This document shows positions 17,750 through 26,520 of a stretch of 64,000 nucleotides of DNA, piece by piece. This DNA is from Phaeobacter porticola (GTDB lineage Bacteria; Pseudomonadota; Alphaproteobacteria; Rhodobacterales; Rhodobacteraceae). The translations under genes and the position numbers were made by a program. How positions within the stretch are numbered: the stretch's first letter is position 1; each line of letters opens with the position of its first letter. Under the pieces are notes generated by a model that was not told the origin of the DNA, did not search any database, and saw only the letters and a list, made by a program, of their open reading frames with translations. The stretch is from assembly GCF_001888185.1 (NCBI RefSeq), contig NZ_CP016364.1, positions 124,001 to 188,000 of the forward strand, read 5' to 3'.

Positions 17750-19144
17750 TCAGAGCCCCAGCATCTGCGGCAACGCGTCAAACAGCGCTCGCGCGCCTTG
17801 CAGCGCGCCGCCTTTGGGTTGTGCGGGTGCAGCGGTTGGGGTCCAGCCGTAGATATCAAAATGCATATACCGGCTGTCTCCTGCGAACCGGCGCAAGAAA
17901 AGAGCAGCGGTAATGGATCCGGCAAAGCCACCGCTTGGCGCATTGTCGAGATCTGCGATCTGTGGTTCGATCATGGCCTCATAAGGGGCGTGAAACGGCA
18001 TCCGCCAGACCGGATCTGCTGCGGTGCCTGCAGCCGCGCTGAGGACAGCGGCATCGGTATCGTAGTCGGTGTAAAAGGGGGCGAGATCTGGGCCAACTGC
18101 AACCCGGGCCGCACCCGTCAGCGTGGCCATGGAGACCAATAAATCAGGCCCGTCTTCGGCTGCATAGGCCAATGCGTCGGCTAAGACCAGCCGCCCTTCA
18201 GCGTCGGTATTGTTGATTTCCACGGTCATGCCATTGCGCGCGGTGAGCACGTCTCCTGGTCGAAACGCATTGGCGGATACACTGTTTTCCACGGCCGGAA
18301 TCAAAACGCGTAGCTGAACCGAAAGATTGCTGGCCATGATCATATGCGCCAATCCTAGCACATTCGCAGCTCCGCCCATGTCCTTTTTCATCAGCCCCAT
18401 GCTGCTGCCCGGTTTGAGGTTGAGGCCGCCCGTGTCAAAACAGACCCCTTTCCCAACCAGTGCCAGTTTTGGGCCAGATGTGCCCCAGCGCATATCCAGC
18501 AGGCGTGGGCGACGGTCCGAGGCGCGGCCTACCGTGTGGATCATAGGAAAGTTCTGCGTCAACAAATCGTCATCTGCGACAACGTCGAGTGTTGCAGCGT
18601 GCTGATCGGCAAGCGCCTGAGCCGCGCGGTGCAGGTCATCTGGTCCCATGTCAGAGGCGGGCGTATTGATCAGATCGCGGGTCAGGAATTCCGCTGCAGC
18701 AAGGGTTTCGATATGTGCGGCATCAATGCCATTAGGGGCAATCAGATGCCTGTCGAGATCCTGCCCGGATTTGTAGCGGTCAAATTGATACTGGGCGAGC
18801 AACCAGCCCAAGCATTCAACGGCGCGTTCGTCTGTGGGGATCCCCTGAGTCAGCCGATATGTGCCTTTGGGTAAACTTGTGAGCGCTGCCGCCAGAATAA
18901 ACCGGCGCCGTGCGCGGTCTTTGCTTGTGCCGTAGCCGACCAAGACCTGTTTGGGCAGGCCGTCCTCGCCGGGTATTGTGACGGATTGCCCAATGGCGCC
19001 ACGAAACCCGATTGCACGTGCCCAATTGGCCACCGTCGCAGGCGCGTCTGCAAGCCAGCTTTCGCAGCCGTCCTGCTCCAGCACATGTAGATTGATGCAA
19101 TCAGTATCTGCCTTGGCAAAGGCAGGGGGCTTGGCAGTAGGCAT
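17750..19144 (-). CDS. M17 leucyl aminopeptidase family protein
   Basis: 464 residues. The two-metal active site of leucyl aminopeptidases is intact: VGKGVCFDTGGLNLKPGSSM with the metal-binding Lys and Asp, KKDMGGAANVLG, and NTDAEGRLVLADALAYA carrying the Asp/Glu pair and active-site Arg. The C-terminus has the WRMPFH and SGGFAGSITAALFLRRF blocks. The enzyme removes N-terminal residues from peptides in the cytoplasm. Pairing with a C40 peptidase directly downstream suggests that the two process peptides together, perhaps from cell-wall turnover; that link is inference. Confidence 0.93.
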   Translation of the reverse strand: MPTAKPPAFAKADTDCINLHVLEQDGCESWLADAPATVANWARAIGFRGAIGQSVTIPGEDGLPKQVLVGYGTSKDRARRRFILAAALTSLPKGTYRLTQGIPTDERAVECLGWLLAQYQFDRYKSGQDLDRHLIAPNGIDAAHIETLAAAEFLTRDLINTPASDMGPDDLHRAAQALADQHAATLDVVADDDLLTQNFPMIHTVGRASDRRPRLLDMRWGTSGPKLALVGKGVCFDTGGLNLKPGSSMGLMKKDMGGAANVLGLAHMIMASNLSVQLRVLIPAVENSVSANAFRPGDVLTARNGMTVEINNTDAEGRLVLADALAYAAEDGPDLLVSMATLTGAARVAVGPDLAPFYTDYDTDAAVLSAAAGTAADPVWRMPFHAPYEAMIEPQIADLDNAPSGGFAGSITAALFLRRFAGDSRYMHFDIYGWTPTAAPAQPKGGALQGARALFDALPQMLGL

Positions 19145-19445
19145 GGTGGATTACTCCGGATCCGGGGGCAGTTCTGCGTAACAGTATCTGCCACAGCGCC
19201 GTCTGCAAGCCCTGCTCTGTCGCGCGCAGCCAGTCGTTTCAACTGGCTGCAGCTCTCATTGTTTGCGCAATTGCAACGCCAAGAAGGGCCCAATGATGAG
19301 CCCGGACGCAAAACACGCGTCTCAACGAACAGGTCGACAGCAGCGGGGTGATCCCCTCTCGTTTCTGACAGTTGGAGCAGTGTTTCCATCGGCGGCAGAG
19401 CCGCTGTCAGTACTTTCCGAACAAATGTCCCCCCAGGGTCATTTG
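19145..19445. other. 301-base intergenic stretch, no gene seen
   Basis: Lies between the start of the M17 peptidase gene and the end of the Hpt-like gene (both minus strand). Open frames here have no family resemblance or ribosome binding site. It presumably contains the promoter of the peptidase operon; I could not identify a clear -35/-10 pair. Confidence 0.5.
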
Positions 19446-19841
19446 TCAGACAGAGAGGTCTTGCTGCTCCCATACTGCGGTCAGTGACCGTTCGCCAATT
19501 CGCATCAGTCGAAACAACGTCGCTGACGCGGCTGCGAAGTCATTGGCATCGATCGCGGCGGTCACGTCGCCGGCGACCCGCGCCATGGCTGACATGCCAA
19601 TCTGATCCGCGATGGCGATCAGAGACCGCGCGCTTTTGCGTAGGTTCGGCAGATCATTCTGCCGCCAAAGCCGTTCGCAATGAGACAGGCGGACCGCCAA
19701 CTCCTCAATTGCGCGACAGACCACATCTTCGGCCCCGGCTTCGCCAAGCTGCGCATAAAGGTCAGACAGTTTGTCTGAATCCAGGCGCACGTTTTCTTTG
19801 TGTATTACAGTGAGTATTTGAGCCACCACATTAAACCCCAT
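19446..19841 (-). CDS. Small Hpt-like helical protein
   Basis: 131 residues, almost all helical. The segment NDLPNLRKSARSLIAIADQIGMSAMARVAGDVTAAID at about 70-107 has the spacing of a histidine-phosphotransfer (Hpt) helix pair, where H-x-L-K-G/S-S-A would be expected; here Arg or Lys stands where the phosphorylated His should be. It could be a degenerate Hpt protein, a docking decoy for a sensor kinase, or simply an unrelated helical bundle. GGGGGC lies about eight bases before the ATG. It stands alone, divergent from the carbonic anhydrase gene. The call depends on my reading of a short motif. Confidence 0.65.
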   Translation of the reverse strand: MGFNVVAQILTVIHKENVRLDSDKLSDLYAQLGEAGAEDVVCRAIEELAVRLSHCERLWRQNDLPNLRKSARSLIAIADQIGMSAMARVAGDVTAAIDANDFAAASATLFRLMRIGERSLTAVWEQQDLSV

Positions 19842-19978
19842 TATTTATGCCCCCACGGCACGGGCCAAATTTGCGCCCTAGAAGTTGTCAAAAGGTTTCC
19901 AGCCGGGTGAGCAAATCGCTCGAATTTGGTGACAATCCTTGATAACAGACCAGACAGAGGTCATTCGAGGAACGACAG

Positions 19979-20629
19979 ATGGAATTTGCCAAACCCCTCC
20001 CCAGCTATTTGGTGACGCGCTATCACGGGTGGAAAGCCACAACGTATAGCGACAATCAGGGCTGGTATCGGAGGCTTGCAAGTGAAGGTCAGCGCCCGCG
20101 CGCTATGGTGATTTCCTGCTGTGATAGCAGAGTTCATGTCACATCGATCTTCGGGGCGGACCAGGGTGAATTCTTTATCCACCGAAATATCGCGAATCTG
20201 GTACCGCCATATCAGCCCGATGGAGACCATCACGGCACCAGCGCGACCGTTGAATATGCGGTCACCGTTCTAAAGGTCGCGCATCTTATCGTACTGGGCC
20301 ATTCGCAATGCGGTGGCGTGCAGGGGTGTATTGACATGTGCAAGGGGCACGCGCCCGGATTGGACGCCAAAGAAAGCTTCGTCGGCCGGTGGATGGATAT
20401 CCTTAAGCCAAAGTTTTCTCTGGTCGAGGATATTGAGGATGAAGACGCCCAGGCACGCCAGTTCGAACGCCAGGCAGTTGTTGCCTCGCTTGAAAACCTG
20501 ATGACATTTCCCTTTATCGACAGCGCGGTCCGTGATGGCACGCTAAGCCTGCACGGATTGTGGACCGATATCGGCGAAGGCGGGTTGGAGTGTTACGAAC
20601 CGCGCAGTGGAAAGTTCATGCAGGTTTGA
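19979..20629 (+). CDS. Beta-class carbonic anhydrase
   Basis: 216 residues, the usual size. It interconverts CO2 and bicarbonate. Zinc ligands and the Asp/Arg dyad are present: SCCDSRVHV (Cys47, Asp49, Arg51) and VLGHSQCGGV (His108, Cys111). GAGGAA lies about seven bases upstream of the ATG. Bicarbonate supply would serve carboxylases such as the acetyl-CoA carboxylase encoded earlier in the window, but the genes are not linked. It converges with the DUF3095 gene. Confidence 0.95.
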   Translation: MEFAKPLPSYLVTRYHGWKATTYSDNQGWYRRLASEGQRPRAMVISCCDSRVHVTSIFGADQGEFFIHRNIANLVPPYQPDGDHHGTSATVEYAVTVLKVAHLIVLGHSQCGGVQGCIDMCKGHAPGLDAKESFVGRWMDILKPKFSLVEDIEDEDAQARQFERQAVVASLENLMTFPFIDSAVRDGTLSLHGLWTDIGEGGLECYEPRSGKFMQV

Positions 20630-20663
20630 CATCGCACGATTGGCGGCTGGCCTAAGCGGCGGT

Positions 20664-21836
20664 TCAGGCTGTGGCGTGGTCTGACGCCGCGGCCATGCGC
20701 AGCGCTGCCTGTGTGTAGCCGCCCGCGGCACCATCGATGAAATGTACATGGTCATCCCGCATGACAGATGGAACGATGCAGGTCACCAATGCCTCGTCCT
20801 GTTCATGCAGCCCGTAACGCACATGGCCTGCGATCATCGCCTGCTCCAAAATGCCGGCGATCTTGTCGCGCACTTGGGGTGGGCAATCGAGGGTTAATTT
20901 CAGACCGTCGTCAAATTTTCGAAAATCTGCATTCGTCACCAGCATCTTGCGGTAGTGGACTGCGTCAAATCCACCCAAAGGTTTGCGCCGACTAAGGGCA
21001 ATGGCCGCAATGGTTGTTTCGAAAAATAGTCGCAATTTTCGCAAAATGAGTGCCTGTTTCCCGCGCGATACCTTGGCCTCCAGCGTCAGTCCGGGTGGGG
21101 GAAAGCTGAAACTGGGCCCGCCGTCCGGCACGGGGTGACCTTTGCGGTGTAACTGGTCTGCTACGGCAAGCACATCTCCGGCAATTTGGGCAAAATTCTT
21201 GAGTGAGGCACCGGGGCTGGGCTGCACAACGATCGACAATATCATACCGTTGCGCGCTGGGATGGTGTTCCAGCGGCAGGACAGCCCGGTCAGGTCAGGT
21301 GGGTCTGGGAGCGCAGCGGCCGGGACCTCGAACCCACCAAGTTTCATCTGCCGTTCAGCCCAGTTAAGGCCTCCGCCGCTGAACATAGCGTAGTCTGCAG
21401 CCTCTGAGACAGCGTAGCGCGCGACGGAAACATCCAACCCTTCGGCCCGGATCCACGAGACGGGCAACAGAGCTGCGCGTAAATCAACATCGAACTCATC
21501 GCTGGCCCAACTGCGCAGGCGCGCCAGCGTGTCACGCGCAATGTCTGCATGTTCTTGAGCAACTGCAAAAGACGCGCCATCGCCGCCAAAGACATAAGGG
21601 AAGGGGGTGCCCTTCAGGGCGTTGATCATCGCGGCGATTGCCGAGGCGCCTATGGTGTTCACCGTTTTATAGCGCCCAGTTGCAATTAGGTCGGTGGAAT
21701 TGACAATATCACAGCACCCAACCATCCAGTCGCGAGGCAGTGGCGTAAAGGCCGCGGTCCGGGTCAAGGCTGCAAAATCGCGGCTGGGCGCAAGGCCCTG
21801 GTAAAAACCGTCCTGTGTCATATGCGATCCGTTCAT
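20664..21836 (-). CDS. DUF3095 (adenylate-cyclase-like) protein
   Basis: 390 residues. It matches DUF3095, a family often annotated as adenylate-cyclase-like. The first block is DWMVGCCDIVNSTDLIATG, where the Asp resembles the first metal-binding Asp of class III cyclases. It is followed by ALKGTPFPYVFGGDGASFAV, whose GGDG echoes the second metal site. The remaining half has the family sequence LKLTLDCPPQVRDKIAGILE. Neither substrate nor activity is established as far as I know. ATG 21836 was chosen as the first plausible start; 21821 is an alternative. It is divergent from an MFS gene. Confidence 0.82.
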   Translation of the reverse strand: MNGSHMTQDGFYQGLAPSRDFAALTRTAAFTPLPRDWMVGCCDIVNSTDLIATGRYKTVNTIGASAIAAMINALKGTPFPYVFGGDGASFAVAQEHADIARDTLARLRSWASDEFDVDLRAALLPVSWIRAEGLDVSVARYAVSEAADYAMFSGGGLNWAERQMKLGGFEVPAAALPDPPDLTGLSCRWNTIPARNGMILSIVVQPSPGASLKNFAQIAGDVLAVADQLHRKGHPVPDGGPSFSFPPPGLTLEAKVSRGKQALILRKLRLFFETTIAAIALSRRKPLGGFDAVHYRKMLVTNADFRKFDDGLKLTLDCPPQVRDKIAGILEQAMIAGHVRYGLHEQDEALVTCIVPSVMRDDHVHFIDGAAGGYTQAALRMAAASDHATA

Positions 21837-21963
21837 CCTGCTGAAATCATAGCCTAGCGCGCGGTGGCCACACGACCAATCACGGCTAAGTGGTTTCTCA
21901 CTCTTGCGAAATGATGCCAAATCGCCACTGTGGGCCGCAGTATGTCATCGGGGGGACTGGGCC

Positions 21964-23142
21964 ATGCAGGCGGGGCTTATCATCTTGTGTCTGGGCTATG
22001 TGCTCAGTCAGTTTTTCCGTGCGTTTCTGGCGGTGCTTAGTTCATCCTTGCAAAGCGACCTTGGGGCGACGCCAGGAGACCTTGCATTTGCATCTGGGCT
22101 TTGGTTCCTGACTTTCGCTGCGATGCAATTGCCGGTTGGTTGGGCGCTGGACCGTGTCGGCCCCAGCCGCACTGCAGCGGTGCTGTTGTTGATTGGCGGG
22201 GGAGGCGGGGCCTTGGTGTTTGCGCTGGCAGGCACACCGGTCCACATTAGTTTGGCGATGGTTCTGATCGGGATCGGCTGTTCGCCGGTTTTGATGGCGT
22301 CATATTACATCTTTGCCCGCGAATATCCACCGCGTCGCTTTGCGACACTGGCCGCATTGATGCTGGGTGTCGGGTCGCTTGGTAATCTGGTAGCGTCTTA
22401 TCCAACGGCCCTCGCGGTTGAGCTGTTGGGATGGCGTGGGACGCTATTTGGTCTTGCAGGGCTTTCCACCGCTGTGGCGATCGGCATTGCACTGACTGTC
22501 CGGGATCCGTCGCGGGTGGAGGTTGCTGATGGCCCCAAGGGATCTGTATTTGATATCCTGCGGATGCCGGTCCTTTGGCCGATTTTTGTGATGATGTTTG
22601 TGGCCTATGCGCCCTCGGCTGCGTTGCGCGGCCTTTGGATTGGCCCTTATTTGAACGATGTATTTTCTTTGGAGCGCGGGGCCGTGGGTATCGCCAGTCT
22701 GGTGATGGGGGTTGCAATGATCCTCGGTACTCTGGCCTATGGGCCGATGGATCGGTTGCTTGGTACACGCAAGGGCGTGGTACTGGGGGGCAATCTGCTT
22801 GCCTGCGTGGCGCTAGGCGGGCTGATGGTCTTGGTCGACGGGCCAGTGGTGCTGGTGGTTGCACTGATAGCGGTGATCGGGTTTTTTGGTGCGTCTTTTC
22901 CGGTTATCCTGGCACATGGTCGCGCCTTTGTGCCGCCGCATCTGGTTGGGCGCGGGGTGACCATGCTCAATTTTTTTGGCATCGGTGGCGTGGGAATCAT
23001 GCAGTTTGCCAGTGGTCGGCTACATGCGGAAATGACCGGAGCGGACCTTTCCTTGCCCTATTTTGCCATTTTTGGTTTTCTCCTGGCGTTTTTAGCGGGT
23101 GGGTGCGCAATATATCTGCTCAGTCGCGATAGCTTGGATTGA
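21964..23142 (+). CDS. MFS transporter
   Basis: 392 residues, twelve membrane segments. The helix 2-3 loop is PVGWALDRVGPSRTAAVLL, the MFS signature; a second half begins near residue 200. Segments such as GFFGASFPVILAHGRAFVPPHLVGRGVTMLNFFGIGG resemble uncharacterised MFS proteins of Rhodobacterales. GGGGGACT precedes the ATG at 21964; an in-frame ATG at 21904 adds residues without hydrophobic character. Substrate unknown. It is followed, 77 bases later, by asd. Confidence 0.85.
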   Translation: MQAGLIILCLGYVLSQFFRAFLAVLSSSLQSDLGATPGDLAFASGLWFLTFAAMQLPVGWALDRVGPSRTAAVLLLIGGGGGALVFALAGTPVHISLAMVLIGIGCSPVLMASYYIFAREYPPRRFATLAALMLGVGSLGNLVASYPTALAVELLGWRGTLFGLAGLSTAVAIGIALTVRDPSRVEVADGPKGSVFDILRMPVLWPIFVMMFVAYAPSAALRGLWIGPYLNDVFSLERGAVGIASLVMGVAMILGTLAYGPMDRLLGTRKGVVLGGNLLACVALGGLMVLVDGPVVLVVALIAVIGFFGASFPVILAHGRAFVPPHLVGRGVTMLNFFGIGGVGIMQFASGRLHAEMTGADLSLPYFAIFGFLLAFLAGGCAIYLLSRDSLD

Positions 23143-23219
23143 TCTGGCCTTTCCACGCGGGGCCTTTCCCGATAAGACACCGCAGCCGGTCACAAGGTCG
23201 GTTTAACTGGAGAAATAAT

Positions 23220-24242
23220 ATGGGTTATCGCGTCGTTGTCGCCGGCGCCACGGGCAACGTGGGCCGTGAAATGCTGAATATCCTGGCCGAACGCCAGTTC
23301 CCGGTGGACGAGATTGCCGTTCTGGCAAGTCGAAAATCGCTGGGTACAGAGGTTATGTTCGGTGACAAGACACTGACGACGCAGGACCTCGATACCTTTG
23401 ACTTCACGGGCTGGGACATGGCGTTGTTTGCCATTGGTTCCGACGCAACAAAGAAGTACGCGCCCAAGGCGGCGCGCGTGGGCTGTGTGGTTATCGATAA
23501 CTCGTCGCTTTATCGTTATGACCATGATGTGCCGCTGATCGTTCCCGAGGTGAACCCCGAGGCGGTACACGGCTATGCCAAGAAAAACATCATCGCCAAC
23601 CCCAATTGCTCAACCGCGCAGATGGTTGTTGCACTGAAGCCTTTGCATGACCGTGCCAAGATCAAACGTGTCGTGGTGTCGACCTATCAATCGGTGTCCG
23701 GGGCCGGCAAAAACGGCATTGATGAGCTTTGGGATCAGACCAAGTCGATCTATAACCCGACAGACGACAAGCCGCCCAAACAGTTCACCAAGCAGATTGC
23801 GTTCAACGTGATCCCGCATATCGATGTGTTCCTTGATGACGGCTCCACCAAGGAAGAATGGAAGATGGTTGCCGAAACCAAAAAGATCGTCGATCCGTCG
23901 ATCAAGGTTACAGCAACCTGTGTTCGCGTTCCGGTTTTCGTTGGTCACTCTGAAGCGATCAATATCGAATTCGAAGATCACCTGGACGAAGATGAGGCCC
24001 GCGATATCCTGCGTGAGGCACCGGGCATCATGGTGATCGATAAGCGAGAAGATGGTGGCTATGTCACACCGGTTGAGTGCGTGGGTGATTTCGCCACATT
24101 TATCAGCCGGATTCGTCAGGATTCGACGCTTGATAATGGATTGAACCTTTGGTGTGTCAGCGACAACCTGCGTAAGGGCGCGGCCCTGAACGCGGTGCAG
24201 ATTGCTGAACTTTTGGGCCGTGAAGTCCTGAAAAAAGGCTAA
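23220..24242 (+). CDS. asd: Aspartate-semialdehyde dehydrogenase
   Basis: 340 residues. It makes aspartate semialdehyde from aspartyl phosphate with NADPH, the branch point to lysine/diaminopimelate, threonine and methionine. The NADP-binding start GYRVVVAGATGNVGREML is at residue 2; the catalytic Cys130 lies in NPNCSTAQMV; the substrate-binding VVVSTYQSVSGAGKNGIDEL and the active-site His in FVGHSEAINIEF follow. GGAGAA is six bases before the ATG. It is followed by a hairpin terminator. Confidence 0.96.
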   Translation: MGYRVVVAGATGNVGREMLNILAERQFPVDEIAVLASRKSLGTEVMFGDKTLTTQDLDTFDFTGWDMALFAIGSDATKKYAPKAARVGCVVIDNSSLYRYDHDVPLIVPEVNPEAVHGYAKKNIIANPNCSTAQMVVALKPLHDRAKIKRVVVSTYQSVSGAGKNGIDELWDQTKSIYNPTDDKPPKQFTKQIAFNVIPHIDVFLDDGSTKEEWKMVAETKKIVDPSIKVTATCVRVPVFVGHSEAINIEFEDHLDEDEARDILREAPGIMVIDKREDGGYVTPVECVGDFATFISRIRQDSTLDNGLNLWCVSDNLRKGAALNAVQIAELLGREVLKKG

Positions 24243-24263
24243 AAACCTATCCATTTAGTAAGG

Positions 24264-24287
24264 GGGCTGTCTCGAAAGAGATGGCCC
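24264..24287 (+). terminator. Hairpin after asd
   Basis: GGGCTGTCTC (24264-24273), GAAA tetraloop, GAGATGGCCC (24278-24287), a ten-base stem with two G-T pairs. The following sequence is only moderately T-rich, so termination may be partial. Confidence 0.55.
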
Positions 24288-24371
24288 ATTTACCGTTTGT
24301 ACAGATGTTCTTGCCAGCCTTGATACCATTAGTCTGATGGAGGTTAGACAACGGTAACTGGGGGTAAGATA

Positions 24372-24716
24372 ATGACGGAGAAGACAACAACGCAGGCGAT
24401 ATCACAGGCCACGCACACCGGTATCGGAGAGAGCGCCTGGGCCAGTGCACGTACCAGTTCACGCCTGGATGCGGAGATGGTCGCGCAGTTGCGTATGGTC
24501 CTGAGTGAGAGTTTTCGCACCGCGAAGAACTGGCTCGACCTGATCCGGGCTTTGAGGAGCAAAGGGTTCTACCTGCAACGAGATCAAGATCGCATGCGCC
24601 TTCGTGATGCAAATAGCCATGTGGAAATCTGTACCTGCCGGTTCCTCGGGTTTCCTGGGAAAGAGCTGGAGGCGCGCTTTGGTGCTCCGTTGCCAGATGA
24701 TTCAAGCGAAGCCTGA
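24372..24716 (+). CDS. Hypothetical protein
   Basis: 114 residues, no recognised domain. The first 30 residues are Thr/Ser/Ala-rich and likely flexible. The centre, EMVAQLRMVLSESFRTAKNWLDLIRALRSKGFYLQRDQDRMRLRDAN, looks like a helical pair ending in a small strand. The W-x-x-L-x-x-x-L-x-x-K-G-F pattern followed by a basic L-R-D end resembles the small C-terminal domain found in some relaxase-type proteins, but the match is weak. SHVEICTCRFLGFPGKELE follows. It stands between asd and the DUF4139 gene with its own weak ribosome binding site, and its role cannot be assigned. Confidence 0.65.
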   Translation: MTEKTTTQAISQATHTGIGESAWASARTSSRLDAEMVAQLRMVLSESFRTAKNWLDLIRALRSKGFYLQRDQDRMRLRDANSHVEICTCRFLGFPGKELEARFGAPLPDDSSEA

Positions 24717-24834
24717 ACGAGCAGGAGCGGTCTGCGTCATGATGCGATGCAACGGCTGGTAACCTCTCGCACCGATACGTAGGTTCGATCACAGGCGGGC
24801 AACCTGTCCGCGGTTTGATCAATCGAGAGATATC

Positions 24835-26505
24835 ATGCGACCTGTCTATTCAGTTATTGCCTTTCTTGCGGCTTCTGTCGCCACAACGAACATTGCCACA
24901 TCCGCAGTTGCGGATGTATTCTCCGTTTCCAGCCAGGTTTCTGCGGTAACGCTGTATCCGGGGCTTGCCCAGATCACCCGCACCGCTGTGCTCGACTTGC
25001 CTGCGGGGCGTCATCAGTTGATCCTGCAGGGCGTGCCACGCAGTGCGAATACAGCCAGCCTGCAAGTTCAGGTCAAAGGTGCCCGCCGCATCAGTACTCT
25101 CATGCGAGCGGATTTCGTGCCTCCCCAGAACGTTGCGACACCCGCGATTGACGCAGCCGAGGCGCGTGTTCGTCAAATTCAAGAACAGATCGATCTCGTG
25201 AAGGATGAGGCGGAACGTGCCCGAGCCTCTGCCCGTGCCGCACAGAGCTCAATTCATTTCCTTAAACAGCTTGGCAGCAATGATGGTCTTGGGCGAGCGG
25301 ATGCCTCAACATTGGCAGACATCGCTTTGATGATCGCAAACCGGGCCACTGCAAGTCACCGTGAGATGGTTGATGCAGAGGCAGAGGCCCGCGCCAGGGA
25401 ACAAAACCTGATAGCGCTGAAAGATGAACTGGCAGGAGCTCGCGCGGCGCTTGCCGCCATCGCAACCGAGGATGAAGATCGGCTCTTCCTTGAGGTGCAG
25501 GTCGAGGTTGCAGAGGCCGGGCGCGGGGAGGTGACGCTGAACTACCTAACAGGTGGGGCGGGTAAGATCGGCTGGTCTCCCTACTATGAACTGCATCTCG
25601 CGACCGGTGATGCGCCGGAACTGACCTTGGCCCGTAGCGTAATCCTGGCACAGGATACAGGCGAGAGCTGGCAGGATGTTGCGTTGACCCTTTCGACTGC
25701 GGAACCCTTGGGCCAATCTGCGCCATCCGTTTTGTACCCTCGGCTGCGACGGATCGAACAACCGGCCCCGCCGCCGAATCCAAAGCAGAGGTTCTCGTCC
25801 GACATGGAAATGTCGACGGACGCCGAACCGATTATCGAAGCTGCGGTGATTGTTGAATCGTTGCCGCAATGGAACGTCGATACGGGTGGTGTCGCTGCGG
25901 TCTATGCCTTTGGTGAACCTGTCTCTATTGCTTCGGGTGTGGATGCGTTGCGGCTTGAAATGGATAGTCTCACCACAACCGCTAAGCTGACGGCGCAGGC
26001 GGTTCCGCTGCGCAACGAGGTGGCTTATCGTATGGTGCGTTTCACCAATGAATTTGGCGAGCAGCTACTGGCTGCCACAGAGACTGCCCATTTCGTTGAC
26101 GGAAAACTGGTCGCTGTTGCAGATTTTCCGGGCCTGGCGCCTGGGACGGAAACGAATATCGGGTTTGGCCCAATCAAGGGGCTGACGCTGCGCCGCGATG
26201 TGCTTGACCAGAGCGAAGGCGAGCAGGGTTTGATTTCACGTAGCACGGAGCAGGTCAGCCGTTTCGAAATCGAGATTGAGAACCTGACCAATCAGGCATG
26301 GCCTCTGCGGGTGCTGGACCGGGTTCCATATTCCCAACAGGAGGCGTTGGAGATCACTTGGGCAGCGCGCCCGGCACCATCTGAGGAAAACGTTGAAAAA
26401 CAACGCGGCATCTTGGCCTGGGAGGTGGAGATCGCCAAAGGCGCGACGCAGACTATTCAAGTCGAAACAAAGCTGAACTGGCCCGAAGATCAGGTCCTGC
26501 GCTGA
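24835..26505 (+). CDS. DUF4139 domain protein (mucoidy-inhibitor MuiA-like), exported
   Basis: 556 residues. A signal peptide covers about residues 1-26 (VIAFLAASVATTNIATSAVA). The N-terminal DUF4140-like segment has VTLYPGLAQITRTAVLDLPAGRHQLIL. A helical coiled-coil region follows at about 100-200 (IQEQIDLVKDEAERARASAR and similar). The DUF4139 part shows GKIGWSPYYELHL, DTGESWQDVALTLSTAEP and the closing EVEIAKGATQTIQVETKLNWP. The family is periplasmic or surface-exposed and of unknown biochemical function; one member affects mucoidy in enterobacteria. It converges with livM. Confidence 0.88.
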   Translation: MRPVYSVIAFLAASVATTNIATSAVADVFSVSSQVSAVTLYPGLAQITRTAVLDLPAGRHQLILQGVPRSANTASLQVQVKGARRISTLMRADFVPPQNVATPAIDAAEARVRQIQEQIDLVKDEAERARASARAAQSSIHFLKQLGSNDGLGRADASTLADIALMIANRATASHREMVDAEAEARAREQNLIALKDELAGARAALAAIATEDEDRLFLEVQVEVAEAGRGEVTLNYLTGGAGKIGWSPYYELHLATGDAPELTLARSVILAQDTGESWQDVALTLSTAEPLGQSAPSVLYPRLRRIEQPAPPPNPKQRFSSDMEMSTDAEPIIEAAVIVESLPQWNVDTGGVAAVYAFGEPVSIASGVDALRLEMDSLTTTAKLTAQAVPLRNEVAYRMVRFTNEFGEQLLAATETAHFVDGKLVAVADFPGLAPGTETNIGFGPIKGLTLRRDVLDQSEGEQGLISRSTEQVSRFEIEIENLTNQAWPLRVLDRVPYSQQEALEITWAARPAPSEENVEKQRGILAWEVEIAKGATQTIQVETKLNWPEDQVLR

Positions 26506-26520
26506 TCCATGCGCCGCGTA

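Noticed and set aside
24264-24287. asd hairpin as part of a transposon end
   Set aside because: No inverted partner, target duplication or transposase nearby; it is best read as a terminator.
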